From: Rhizobium johnstonii 3841
GTDB taxonomy: Bacteria > Pseudomonadota > Alphaproteobacteria > Rhizobiales > Rhizobiaceae
Direction of reading: 5' to 3'
Assembly: GCF_000009265.1 (NCBI RefSeq)
Contig: NC_008380.1
Location: 1,059,501-1,123,500 of the forward strand
Length of the DNA: 64,000 nucleotides
Shown in pieces: positions 56,354 to 64,000 of this stretch (positions within the stretch are counted from its first letter, which is position 1; every line of letters begins with the position of its first letter). The notes below the pieces were generated by a model. That model made no database searches. It had not been told where the DNA came from and worked only from the letters and a program-made list of their open reading frames with translations. The translations under genes were made by a program, and so were the position numbers.

Positions 56354-56545
56354 TCAGAGCCGGTCGACGGCACCCTTGAGCTTGTCCTTGACCTTGCCGG
56401 TTGCGACTTGTCCCTTGCCTTTGGCTTCCTGGACGGCGCCCTTGGCCTGCATTTCGCGATCGTCCGTCGCCTTGCCGACGGCCTGCTTGGTCTTGCCGGC
56501 AATTTCGTTTGCCTTACCGGAAATCTTGTCGCTGGTGCTACCCAT
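56354..56545 (-). CDS. CsbD family stress protein
   Basis: A 63-residue, highly charged, all-alpha protein of the CsbD family: repeated K-GKA and GK-K units (KISGKANEIAGKTKQAVGKA, about residues 7-26). CsbD was named as a sigma-B-controlled protein of Bacillus and is induced by general stress in many bacteria; its action is unknown. Here a consensus EcfG promoter lies upstream and an intrinsic terminator downstream. Confidence 0.9.
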   Translation of the reverse strand: MGSTSDKISGKANEIAGKTKQAVGKATDDREMQAKGAVQEAKGKGQVATGKVKDKLKGAVDRL

Positions 56546-56599
56546 TATGTGATGTCTCCTTGGTCAGCATGGGCCTTTTGTCCATGCTTGCCGAAATGA

Positions 56600-56624
56600 A
56601 ACGTCACTCGCAGCTATTCGTTCC
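56600..56624 (-). promoter_or_regulatory. Consensus EcfG (general stress sigma) promoter of csbD
   Basis: On the minus strand GGAAC (56624-56620) and CGTT (56603-56600) are separated by exactly 16 bases, matching the alphaproteobacterial EcfG consensus. The predicted transcript start is about 45-50 bases before the csbD ATG. Confidence 0.75.
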
Positions 56625-56660
56625 CGCTGCCGTCAGGTCAGTTGCTGTCAGGGCAGCCTC

Positions 56661-57266
56661 TCAAGCATGGCCGGCTTCGGCCGAAAGCATGGCAGCGGTC
56701 ACGCCCATGCCGGCGAGCGCCCGCTCGTATTTGTCGTCGAGGCTGCGGTCGAAGATCAATTCCTCATTGGCCGGGCAGGTGAGCCAGCCATTGTTGACGA
56801 CCTCGCTTTCGAGTTGGCCGGCCGCCCAGGAGGAATAACCGAGCAGCATCGTTGCCCGCGTCGGCCCGTCGCCCTTGGAAATGGCGCGCACGATATCGAG
56901 CGTCGCCGTCAGGCAGATATCGTCGCTGACGGGGATCGAGGAGTCGCTGGAATAATCGTCCGAATGCAGCACGAAGCCGCGGCCGCTTTCCACCGGGCCG
57001 CCGGTCTGGATCGGGAATTCGCGCGCCCGCTTCGGCAGCACGATCGAATCTTCCTGCTTGATCATGTCGAGATGCAGCAGCACATCGGTGAAGGTAAGGC
57101 TCTGCGGCCGGTTGATGACGAAGCCCATGGCGCCGGCATCCGAATGCGCGCAAATGTAGATGACAGTGCGCGCAAAATTGCGGTCTTCCATGCCCGGCAT
57201 GGCGATGAGGAACTGGCCATCGAAGAAGCCACGTTCCCGTCTGTTCTTCAGCGTCAATAAGGACAT
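56661..57266 (-). CDS. YqgE/AlgH family protein (UPF0301)
   Basis: A 201-residue protein from ATG 57266 with AGGAGGAACG upstream; the longer frame is discarded. Conserved segments are [20 protein letters not shown] (about residues 17-36), [10 protein letters not shown] and a [13 protein letters not shown] segment near residue 158. Members are cytoplasmic with no firmly known role; AlgH was linked to alginate control in Pseudomonas. The gene is divergent from the DsbD-like gene. Confidence 0.9.
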
Positions 57267-57407
57267 CGTTCCTCCTGCTGCTAGACCGCACCAAGGCCTC
57301 GACAAAAGAAACATGGGCCAATGTCACACATCAATCAACTGAAAATGAAGATTTAAATCGCCGCGACTTCTGGCGGCCAAACAGCACATTCGGTAAACCT
57401 TTGTTCC

Positions 57408-58259
57408 ATGATGATTATTTCCTCAGGCCCGCGCAGGCTTTTAATCGCGGTTGTATCGGCGGTCGCAGCCCTTGTGCCGTTTTATTCCGCCCATGCGGAA
57501 GTGAGCGCCTGGGCGGACAACGAAGGCGGCCGCATGCGCCTCGTGGCGCTCGCGCCCGATGCCGGCGGCAAAATCCGCGCCGCCCTTCAGATCGAGCCGA
57601 AGCCCGGCTGGATCACCTATTGGAAAGAGCCCGGCAACAGCGGCATTCCGCCGCAAATCACCATCGCGCCGGAAAGCGGCGTCACGCTCGATGCCATCGC
57701 CTATCCCGTTCCGAAGCATTTTTTCAACGGCGCGATCGAGGATATCGCCTATGACGCGCCCGTGACGCTGCCGCTGTCGCTGACGGCGGCCGGCAAAGGC
57801 CCGGTTACGATCGACGCTGCCGCTTTCATCGGCATCTGCAAGGATATCTGCATTCCCTTCCAGGCGAATTTGCAGCTGAAGCTTGGCCCCGCCATCCAGT
57901 CGCATCCTGAGGAGGAGGCGATCCTTCAGGCCGCCGATGCGAGGCTGCCGAAGCCGCCATCGCAGGATTTCGACGTGACGGCGCATGCGATGTCGCCCGA
58001 CAGGAAGACGCTGTCGCTCGATCTCGTCTTGCCGAACGAGGGGCCGGGCGAGGGGAAGGCCGCGCCCGATATCATCGTCACCGGCCCGAGCGGCTATGCC
58101 TTCACCAAGCAGATCGGCGGCAAACGCGACGGCGCCACCTTCAAGGTCGCTATATCAATCGGCAAGCTGCCGAAGGATTACGACATGGCAGGCAAGCAAT
58201 GGAGCGTGCTGGTCATCGACGGAAAAAGGGCGATGGAGACGACGCTTGCCTTCGAATGA
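57408..58259 (+). CDS. Periplasmic DsbD N-terminal-like protein
   Basis: A 283-residue secreted protein (signal peptide residues 1-30, ending AHA). It resembles the N-terminal domain of thiol:disulfide interchange protein DsbD/ScsB. It has the family cysteine pair in FIGICKDICIPF (about residues 142-153), PGWITYWKEPGNSGIPP near 65-81, and no membrane domain after it. It may accept electrons from a separate DsbD/CcdA-type membrane protein. Its 3' end has given rise to a 20-base tandem duplication. Confidence 0.82.
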   Translation: MMIISSGPRRLLIAVVSAVAALVPFYSAHAEVSAWADNEGGRMRLVALAPDAGGKIRAALQIEPKPGWITYWKEPGNSGIPPQITIAPESGVTLDAIAYPVPKHFFNGAIEDIAYDAPVTLPLSLTAAGKGPVTIDAAAFIGICKDICIPFQANLQLKLGPAIQSHPEEEAILQAADARLPKPPSQDFDVTAHAMSPDRKTLSLDLVLPNEGPGEGKAAPDIIVTGPSGYAFTKQIGGKRDGATFKVAISIGKLPKDYDMAGKQWSVLVIDGKRAMETTLAFE

Positions 58260-58320
58260 CCGGTCTTGCCTTTCAATGACCGGTCTTGCCTTTCAATGGC
58301 CGGCCTTGCCTTTCAATGAT
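58245..58320 (+). repeat. 20-base tandem repeat duplicating a gene 3' end
   Basis: Units of the form CTTGCCTTTCAATGACCGGT start at 58245, 58265, 58285 and 58305. The first unit is the end of the DsbD-like gene including its TGA; the next two and a partial fourth lie downstream with one to three changes. This looks like slippage or local duplication. Confidence 0.9.
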
Positions 58321-58415
58321 GGGCTCCTATAGTCGCCTCCGATCCCCTGCGGCGCCCGCCGCCGCAAAGCTGGAATCCCTAAAGCCAGAACCCCTACAGA
58401 ACCAAGGAGAAGACC

Positions 58416-58901
58416 ATGACCATCGCGATCGGCGACAAGCTTCCTGCCGCCACCTTCAAGGAAAAGACGGCTGACGGCCCGGTCGAAATCACCACCGATC
58501 AGCTCTTCGCCGGCAAGCGCGTCGTGCTCTTTGCCGTGCCGGGCGCCTTTACGCCGACCTGCTCGCTGAACCACCTGCCGGGTTATCTCGAAAACCGCGA
58601 CACCATCCTTGGCAAGGGCGTCGACGACATCGCCGTGGTCGCCGTCAACGACTGGCACGTGATGGGCGCCTGGGCGCAATCCTCCGGCGGCATGGGCAAG
58701 ATCCACTTCCTCGCCGATTGGGATGCCGGCTTCACCAAGGCCGTCGGTCTCGACGCCGACCTCTCCGCCGGCGGCCTCGGCCTCCGCTCCAAGCGCTATT
58801 CGATGCTGGTGGAAGACGGCGTCGTCAAGGCCCTCAACGTCGAGGAAAGCCCCGGCCAGGCAACCGTCTCGGGCGCCGCCGCGATGCTGGAACAGCTCTG
58901 A
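58416..58901 (+). CDS. Peroxiredoxin, Prx5-like
   Basis: A 161-residue thiol peroxidase with peroxidatic Cys in PGAFTPTCSLNHLPGY (about residues 41-56) and a SKRYSMLVEDGVV stretch near 127. It reduces hydrogen peroxide and organic peroxides, probably with glutathione or thioredoxin. ATG 58416 has AAGGAGA upstream. It follows the DsbD-like gene by 156 bases. Confidence 0.92.
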   Translation: MTIAIGDKLPAATFKEKTADGPVEITTDQLFAGKRVVLFAVPGAFTPTCSLNHLPGYLENRDTILGKGVDDIAVVAVNDWHVMGAWAQSSGGMGKIHFLADWDAGFTKAVGLDADLSAGGLGLRSKRYSMLVEDGVVKALNVEESPGQATVSGAAAMLEQL

Positions 58902-58917
58902 GCTTCGAACAAGATCT

Positions 58918-59056
58918 GCCCCTCACCCTAACCCTCTCCCCGTTCTGACGGGGAGAGGGGACGTGCCATGCGAGAGCGAGGTGGGAACGGAGAGCTTGCG
59001 GTATGGTCCCTTCGCCCCGTTTACGGGGAGAAGGTGGCGGCAGCCGGATGAGGGGC
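58918..59056 (+). repeat. Rhizobial intergenic mosaic-type repeat, copy E
   Basis: Forward copy beginning 16 bases after the peroxiredoxin stop, nearly identical to copies C and D. Confidence 0.85.
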
Positions 59057-59127
59057 ACGCGCCGACGGTCTCTACGCTTGCTAGAGCTCGAGCGGTCGCA
59101 GGCGGCGCGTCGCACCCGCGGCCTCGG

Positions 59128-59310
59128 TCAACCGGCCAGCATCTCCATAGTGTCGCGCCATGTGAAATGCGAAGTGCGCTTCGAGATCAGCCATCGGCCG
59201 CCCTGGCGCACATATTCGTCATTGTAACAAACGCCGCTGGTATTCCTCATCTTTTTGCCATCGACCTTATTGACGAGGACAACGAGGCAGTAAAACCAAA
59301 GATCTAAAGC
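59128..59310 (-). pseudogene. C-terminal remnant of an NTF2/SnoaL-like protein
   Basis: The minus strand from about 59310 to a stop at 59128 codes for about 60 residues without an initiation codon or RBS. Readable pieces are LVNKVDGKKMRNTSGVCYND and DEYVRQGGRWLISKRTSHF. They have the form of the last strands of a SnoaL/NTF2-like fold. The N-terminal half is absent. It lies beside mosaic repeat E, and both are in the gap between the peroxiredoxin gene and the peroxidase-like gene. Confidence 0.65.
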
Positions 59311-59334
59311 GTGGCTGAAAGATCGTAACGCGCT

Positions 59335-59910
59335 TTAGTCCTTCATCGGCTCGCCGAGCGTATGCATCAGGCGGTTCGCCCAGCCGAAGATCGCCGAGGA
59401 GAGGACGAGATCGAGAGCCTCCAGCTCGTCGAGCCCGACGTCCGCCAGCGCCTGCGCGTCGGCCGCGACCGCCTCGGGCGGCGTCGTCGACAGTCGTGCC
59501 GAAAAGTTGAAGATTTCCTGGAGGTGCTCGTCGAGCGTTGCTTCGAGACCATCGGCGAACACGGCTTCGATGACATCGGTGCGTTTTGTCAGATTGTTGA
59601 ACCGGGATGCATGGACGGCGGCGCAGTAGACGCAGCGGTTGACGACGGAGGCGGCGACGGCACCCAGTTCGCGCTCGCTGGCTGCCAGTCCGTCCTTGCC
59701 GTACATGATCAGGTTGAACAGCGGCGAGCGGACCGCGAGCGTCTCGGGGTCGTGCGCCAGGGTCAGCACATAAGGCGAGATGCCCTTGTTCGACGGCGTC
59801 GTCTGCATCGCTGCATGCTGCTCGTCGGTGGCGGTTGCGAAATCGACCGGAACGACATAGGGCTGCCAGCGCGGCACCGTGGTGGTGAAGGTGTGGACGA
59901 CCTCGCTCAT
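59335..59910 (-). CDS. Peroxidase-related / carboxymuconolactone decarboxylase family protein (Avi_7169-type)
   Basis: A 191-residue protein with an AhpD-like active-site motif, CVYCAAVHASRFN (about residues 91-103), a Cys-x2-Cys with a following histidine. It overlaps the next upstream gene by four bases (ATGA). The pair matches in form the Avi_7169 and Avi_7170 families, which lie beside FMN enzymes and ABC transporters. It may protect against peroxide or act on a small ligand. Confidence 0.8.
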   Translation of the reverse strand: MSEVVHTFTTTVPRWQPYVVPVDFATATDEQHAAMQTTPSNKGISPYVLTLAHDPETLAVRSPLFNLIMYGKDGLAASERELGAVAASVVNRCVYCAAVHASRFNNLTKRTDVIEAVFADGLEATLDEHLQEIFNFSARLSTTPPEAVAADAQALADVGLDELEALDLVLSSAIFGWANRLMHTLGEPMKD

Positions 59911-60389
59911 CGCATCTCTCCGAGCAGCCTCAGGCCGGCGAGAACCCGCACCTGGTAATTGACGAAAGCCGCAAGCTCCGCGAGCCGGACGATGTCGGCA
60001 TCTGTTACGCCGACCTGGCGCAATGCCTCCACATGGGCGCGCGTGGCATCGCGCGGCGCAACCGTGAGCCGGTCGGCATGGCGAACGATCTCGGCGGTGC
60101 GCGGGTCCGCGACGTTCGTGTCCGGTTCGGCGAGCAAGGCTGTCGCCGGTTCGTCGGCACGGGCAACGAGCGTGTCGTAATGGCTTGTGAGCGCCGGGCT
60201 GCGGTTGTGGCGCGCCATGCGGGCGGCGAGCGCAGCCCTGAGGCCGTGCGACAGTCCGCCGGGATCGCGTGGCAGAAGCACTGCGTCGTGGGCCGCTTCG
60301 CTGAGGCGCAGGATCTCCGCGCGTTTCCCCATGGCTTCCGCGAGCGCGGAACCCGGCCTCACAGAGGCAAGAGTTTCGATGAGTGTCAA
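59907..60389 (-). CDS. CMD-domain protein lacking the catalytic cysteines (Avi_7170-type)
   Basis: A 160-residue alpha-helical protein with a carboxymuconolactone-decarboxylase-like fold but no cysteine, so it is probably a partner of the redox-active protein that follows it. The C-terminal part (VTDADIVRLAELAAFVNYQV, about residues 130-149) is the conserved region. It starts 160 bases from the divergent LysR gene. The two genes form an operon. Confidence 0.75.
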   Translation of the reverse strand: MTLIETLASVRPGSALAEAMGKRAEILRLSEAAHDAVLLPRDPGGLSHGLRAALAARMARHNRSPALTSHYDTLVARADEPATALLAEPDTNVADPRTAEIVRHADRLTVAPRDATRAHVEALRQVGVTDADIVRLAELAAFVNYQVRVLAGLRLLGEMR

Positions 60390-60549
60390 AACAAGCTCCT
60401 CAATACGTCACGGACATAAGCTCTAGGTAGGCCGGACCTCCTATTATGTCAAACTGGAATGCTAAACAGGCTTTGATGTGAATTTTTTATTTATTGATAG
60501 TCGTCAAATGAGAATTGTCATGCTTTACTGACATGAAGGAGAGTGTTTG

Positions 60550-61548
60550 ATGTCCACTATGCATTCTAACTCTTTCGATATCCGGCAGCTTGAAGCCTTC
60601 GCGGCGGTCATGTCGACCGGTAGTGTGACGGGGGCGGCGCGACTGCTCGGCCGGTCGCAGCCGGCGGTAACGCGGCTTATCCAGGATCTGGAGGCCGATA
60701 TCGGCTATGCGCTGCTGCATCGAAGCGGCCCGCGCATCAGCCCGACCGCGCGCGGTCTGCTCTTTCACGCCGAGGTGGAGCGCCATCTTGCCAGCCTCGC
60801 CCACATCCGCGAACGGGCGAACGCCATCGGTCTCGATGAGCCGCCGTCGCTGACGATCGCCGCCACGCCGTCGCTTGCGGCCGGCGTTCTACCGCAGGCG
60901 ATCGCGGCCGTCGCGCCGGATCTGATACCGCGTCATCTCCATGTGCAGGCGCTGGCGGCCGAGAACGTCGTGCAGGCCGTGCTCGCCCGCTCGGCGGATT
61001 TCGGGATCTCAAGCCTGCCGCTGGAACATCCCGGCCTCGAGGTGCACTGGATTGCCGAAGCGCCCTGCGTTGTCGCTCTTGCCGCCAGCGATCCGCTGGC
61101 CAACGATGACATGGTGCGTCTCTCCGATCTCGCCGAGCGCCGCATCATCACGCTCGCCAATCCTTACCGCCTGCGGCACCGCATCGACGAGGCCCTGGAG
61201 CGGGCGGGCGTGGCGCCGCAACGGATGATCGACGTCAACGCCTCGCTGACGGCCCTGACGATGGTCCGGGCCGGACTGGGCGTCGCCATCGTCGAGCCGG
61301 CGACGGTCTGCGGCGTTCCGCTCGAGGGGATCGTGATGCGCGTCCTCGACCACACCATCCCCTTCCTGTTCGGCGCCATCTCGCCTGCCGCGATGCCGCT
61401 GACCCCGACGGTCGCCGCCGTGATCGATGCGGCGCGCGCCGTGGCGCTTGCGATGCCCGGTTGCCGGCTGCATGACGCAGGCGGCGTCGAAGCATTGGCC
61501 GACACCGTCTACGGCGGTAGCCCGATGACCGAGGACGTGCCGTCATGA
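60550..61548 (+). CDS. LysR family transcriptional regulator
   Basis: A 332-residue regulator. The helix-turn-helix is in FDIRQLEAFAAVMSTGSVTG and the following AARLLGRSQPAVTRLIQDLE (about residues 8-48). The ligand-binding domain begins near residue 95. ATG 60550 has AAGGAGAG upstream. Its stop overlaps the FMO gene (ATGA), so it is the first gene of an operon. It is divergent from the CMD pair and probably controls both sides. Confidence 0.88.
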   Translation: MSTMHSNSFDIRQLEAFAAVMSTGSVTGAARLLGRSQPAVTRLIQDLEADIGYALLHRSGPRISPTARGLLFHAEVERHLASLAHIRERANAIGLDEPPSLTIAATPSLAAGVLPQAIAAVAPDLIPRHLHVQALAAENVVQAVLARSADFGISSLPLEHPGLEVHWIAEAPCVVALAASDPLANDDMVRLSDLAERRIITLANPYRLRHRIDEALERAGVAPQRMIDVNASLTALTMVRAGLGVAIVEPATVCGVPLEGIVMRVLDHTIPFLFGAISPAAMPLTPTVAAVIDAARAVALAMPGCRLHDAGGVEALADTVYGGSPMTEDVPS

Positions 61549-63035
61549 GCGACCTCTCGATGTTTCCGAATAATCTCGAAGCGCTCGAGGCACGCCTGCG
61601 GCAGGACCTTGCCTGGCTGGAGCTGCCGGCCAAGTCCTGGGTTCCGCCCCGCATCGTCGATGGCCAAGCGGTCGTCGACGTCGTGATCATCGGTGCGGGG
61701 ATGGCCGGGCTCGTGGCCTCCGCCATGCTGAAGCGGCTCGGCGTCGCCAACCACATCGTTCTCGATAAGGCGCCTGCCGGAAGCGAGGGTCCGTGGGTCA
61801 CCTTCGCCAGGATGCGAACCCTTCGCTCTCCCAAGCAACTGACCGGGCCGGCGATGGGCCTGCCGGCGCTGACGTTTCGCGCCTATTACGAGGCGCTGCA
61901 TGGCCGCGATGCCTGGGTCGCGCTCGACAGGGCGCCGCGTGAGACATGGATGGACTACCTGGTGTGGTACCGGCGCGTGCTTGACCTGCCGGTGCGCAAT
62001 GGGGTCGCCGTCGATGCCATTCGTCCGCGCGCCGACGCCCTGCTCGATGTCGTCTGCCGTCACGATGGCCGGTCCGAAACGATGATCGCGCGCCATGTGG
62101 TGCTGGCGACGGGCCGCGACGGCCTCGGCGGTCCCTTCGTGCCGTCGATTGCCCACCGCATCGAGCGCAAATTCTGGGCTCATACCGCCGACCCTGTCGA
62201 TTTCGCCGCATTGCGCGGCAAGCGGGTCGGCGTCGTCGGAGCCGGCGCCTCGGCGATGGACAACGCTGCCACCGCGCTCGAGGCCGGCGCCGCCCGGCTT
62301 GACCTGTTCGTGCGCAGGACCGACCTGCCTCGAATCAACAAATTCACCGGCATCGGCAGCCAGGGCGTGGTGCACGGCTTCGCCGGTCTGCCGGATGACT
62401 GGAAGTGGCGCTTTCTCGACTACGCCATGCGCGCGCAGACGCCGCCTCCGCGCCCGAGCGTCCTGCGTGTCAGCGCATTCCCGCAGGCCCATCTTCATCT
62501 CGGAAGCCCGATCGATGGATTGCAGCAGGAGGGCGACCATATCGTTGTGACGACGCCGAAAGGCAGCTATCCCGTCGATTTCCTGATCTTCGGCACCGGC
62601 TTCAAGGTCGAGCTGACGAACCGGCCGGAACTCGCCGCCGTCGCATCTCACATCCGTCTCTGGCGCGACCGCTTTCCCGTGCCCGCGGACATGCGAAACG
62701 ACGAGCTTGAAACCTCGCCCGACCTCGGCGACGCGTTCGAGTTCCTCGAGGCCGAGCCTGGCGCCTGCCCGGCGCTGGCCCGCATCCACTGCTTCAACTT
62801 CCCGGCGACGCTCAGCCACGGCAAGCTCACGGGCGATATTCCCGCAATCAGCGAAGGCGCCGACCGGCTCGCCCGCGGCATCGTCAGGGCGTTGTTCGTC
62901 GCCGACCGCGAGCGTCATTTCGCCGATCTCCAGGCCTTCGACACGCCCGAATTGCTCGGAGACGAGTGGGCCGACGACGAGACCGCGACGTTTTCCGACC
63001 TATCTGCCGAAAGGACACCGACCCGAAATGCTTGA
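61545..63035 (+). CDS. FAD-dependent monooxygenase-like oxidoreductase
   Basis: A 496-residue flavoprotein of the FMO/NAD(P)-binding superfamily. A FAD-binding GAGMAG motif (VIIGAGMAGLVAS, about residues 48-60) and an NAD(P)-binding GAGASA motif (VGVVGAGASAMD, about 228-239) are seen, with an ATGRDG stretch between and GTGFKVE near 350. It overlaps the LysR gene (four bases) and the ABC ATPase (eight bases). It probably oxidises the compound carried by the ABC system. The substrate is unknown. Confidence 0.8.
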   Translation: MSDLSMFPNNLEALEARLRQDLAWLELPAKSWVPPRIVDGQAVVDVVIIGAGMAGLVASAMLKRLGVANHIVLDKAPAGSEGPWVTFARMRTLRSPKQLTGPAMGLPALTFRAYYEALHGRDAWVALDRAPRETWMDYLVWYRRVLDLPVRNGVAVDAIRPRADALLDVVCRHDGRSETMIARHVVLATGRDGLGGPFVPSIAHRIERKFWAHTADPVDFAALRGKRVGVVGAGASAMDNAATALEAGAARLDLFVRRTDLPRINKFTGIGSQGVVHGFAGLPDDWKWRFLDYAMRAQTPPPRPSVLRVSAFPQAHLHLGSPIDGLQQEGDHIVVTTPKGSYPVDFLIFGTGFKVELTNRPELAAVASHIRLWRDRFPVPADMRNDELETSPDLGDAFEFLEAEPGACPALARIHCFNFPATLSHGKLTGDIPAISEGADRLARGIVRALFVADRERHFADLQAFDTPELLGDEWADDETATFSDLSAERTPTRNA

Positions 63036-63768
63036 GCTCAAAGACCTAAAGCTGTCCTACGGAAACACCCAGGTCCTGAACGGCGTCGATCTCTCGGTGA
63101 ACCGCGGCGACGTGGTGTCGATCATCGGCCCCAGCGGCACCGGCAAGACGACGTTGCTGAAGTGCATCAACTATCTGGCCAAGCCGGCCTCCGGCACGAT
63201 CGCCTTCGATCAGGTCAGGATGGATTACCGGAAGCCGGACAGCACCGCGGTCCAGGCGATCCGGCTGCGGACGGCGATGGTCTTCCAGCAGTTCAACGTC
63301 TTCAAGAACATGACCGTCATTCAGAACGTGATGGATCCGCTCGTGGTCGTGCAGCGCAAGTCGAAGGACGAGGCGCGTTCGATCGCTTTGCAGGAGCTTG
63401 AGCGGGTGGGCCTTTCGAACAAGATCGACAGCTACCCGTCCCAGCTTTCCGGCGGTCAGCTGCAGCGGACCGGCATTGCGCGTGCGCTGGCCGTCAAGCC
63501 GGATGTGATGCTCTTCGACGAGCCGACGTCGTCGCTCGACCCCGAACTCGTCGGCGAGGTTTTGAAGGTGATCAGGGACGTCACGTCATCAGGCATCACC
63601 TCGCTCCTCGTCACCCACGAGATGCAGTTCGCAAAGAACATCTCGAACCGCATCGTCTTCATGGATCGGGGCGTCGTCGCCGCTCAAGGCAGCCCTGCCG
63701 AGATCTTCGACACGCCCTCCAACCCGCGCCTTGCCCAGTTCCTGAATTCCGAACACTCCATCCAGTAA
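63028..63768 (+). CDS. Amino-acid-type ABC transporter ATP-binding protein
   Basis: A 246-residue ATPase of the polar-amino-acid uptake family (GlnQ/HisP). Walker A GPSGTGKTT (about residues 34-42), Q-loop VFQQFNVFKNMTV, signature LSGGQLQR and Walker B VMLFDEPTSSLD are intact. It starts inside the end of the FMO gene. A binding protein follows 16 bases later; the permease is beyond the edge. Confidence 0.93.
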   Translation: MLELKDLKLSYGNTQVLNGVDLSVNRGDVVSIIGPSGTGKTTLLKCINYLAKPASGTIAFDQVRMDYRKPDSTAVQAIRLRTAMVFQQFNVFKNMTVIQNVMDPLVVVQRKSKDEARSIALQELERVGLSNKIDSYPSQLSGGQLQRTGIARALAVKPDVMLFDEPTSSLDPELVGEVLKVIRDVTSSGITSLLVTHEMQFAKNISNRIVFMDRGVVAAQGSPAEIFDTPSNPRLAQFLNSEHSIQ

Positions 63769-63784
63769 AGAAAGGGTGCCTGAC

Positions 63785-64000
63785 ATGTCTTCCATCAAGT
63801 CGACTTCCCGCCGTAGCTTCAGCCTCGCTGTCGCCGGCGTTGCCTTTGCCCTCGCAACCGCGGGCCTATCGCATGCCGAGGACGTGCGCACCGTCAAGAT
63901 CGCGACGGCTGCCGAATCCAAGCCGCTCTCCTGGGGTGCCATCGGCGTCGAGCCGCAGGGTTACGAGCCCGACGTCCTGAAGGCGATCAACGCCAAGCTG
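63785..64000 (+). CDS. Amino-acid-type ABC transporter binding protein, N-terminal part (runs off the right edge)
   Basis: Seventy-two codons from ATG 63785 to the window end without a stop. Basic residues and a hydrophobic stretch form a signal peptide (residues 1-31, ending SHA). The mature start has VKIATAAESKPLSWG and YEPDVLKAIN, as in family 3 binding proteins. It follows the ATPase by 16 bases and is part of the same operon. Confidence 0.85.
   Translation, partial: MSSIKSTSRRSFSLAVAGVAFALATAGLSHAEDVRTVKIATAAESKPLSWGAIGVEPQGYEPDVLKAINAKL

Noticed and set aside
58245..58320. CRISPR-like short repeats
   Set aside because: The 20-base units are directly adjacent without spacers and derive from a gene end.

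Overview
The window is chromosomal-type DNA from a fast-growing rhizobium, most likely of the Rhizobium leguminosarum / R. etli group. The evidence is the malonate operon with MatR and a copy of the 14-base site reported for R. leguminosarum MatR, an Agrobacterium/Rhizobium-type tartrate (ttu) operon, bioMNY, the alphaproteobacterial ctaCDBGE-DUF983-surf1-ispH-thrB-rnhA cluster, high GC, and several rhizobial intergenic mosaic repeats.

Layout. 1-8.9 kb: two divergent import systems, a polyamine-type ABC operon with an M24 peptidase (minus strand) and an amino-acid-type ABC pair with a sugar-phosphate-isomerase-like enzyme and a GntR regulator (plus strand). Their shared control region carries three copies of one 11-base motif. 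9.0-14.2 kb: matR and matABC (malonate uptake, activation to malonyl-CoA, decarboxylation to acetyl-CoA). 14.25-19.3 kb: tartrate genes ttuBCDE with divergent ttuA; ttuE is cut down to about 100 codons where it meets matC. 19.4-21.2 kb: an unusual methionyl-tRNA synthetase paralogue behind what looks like a ribosome-mediated attenuator: a 16-codon leader with three consecutive Met codons, competing hairpins and an intrinsic terminator. 21.3-24.2 kb: a small Gly-rich membrane protein, then a three-gene operon of a GXWXG/DUF4334 protein, an RsbQ-type alpha/beta hydrolase (the family of the plant receptors KAI2 and D14) and a PAS histidine kinase, with a possible EcfG-type promoter.

24.3-44.4 kb: mostly housekeeping genes: bioMNY, a YcaQ-type glycosylase, ribBA with a degenerate cyclohydrolase half, aroC, a large c-di-GMP protein, DUF1344, a histidine phosphatase, fabI, a DnaJ-type chaperone, a lipoprotein, pdxH, a polysaccharide deacetylase, a D,D-carboxypeptidase, a MazG-like protein, GNAT, tldD and ialB. 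44.7-54.9 kb: cytochrome c oxidase genes ctaC, D, B, a 46-residue CtaF-like protein, ctaG and ctaE, then DUF983, surf1, ispH, thrB and rnhA. A minus-strand chloramphenicol-phosphotransferase-like gene, bracketed by repeats, sits inside this cluster.

55.1-64 kb: a zinc peptidase, csbD with a consensus EcfG promoter, yqgE, a DsbD-like periplasmic protein with a tandem duplication at its 3' end, a peroxiredoxin, an NTF2-like gene remnant, a CMD/peroxidase-like pair, and a divergent LysR-FMO-ABC operon that runs off the right edge.
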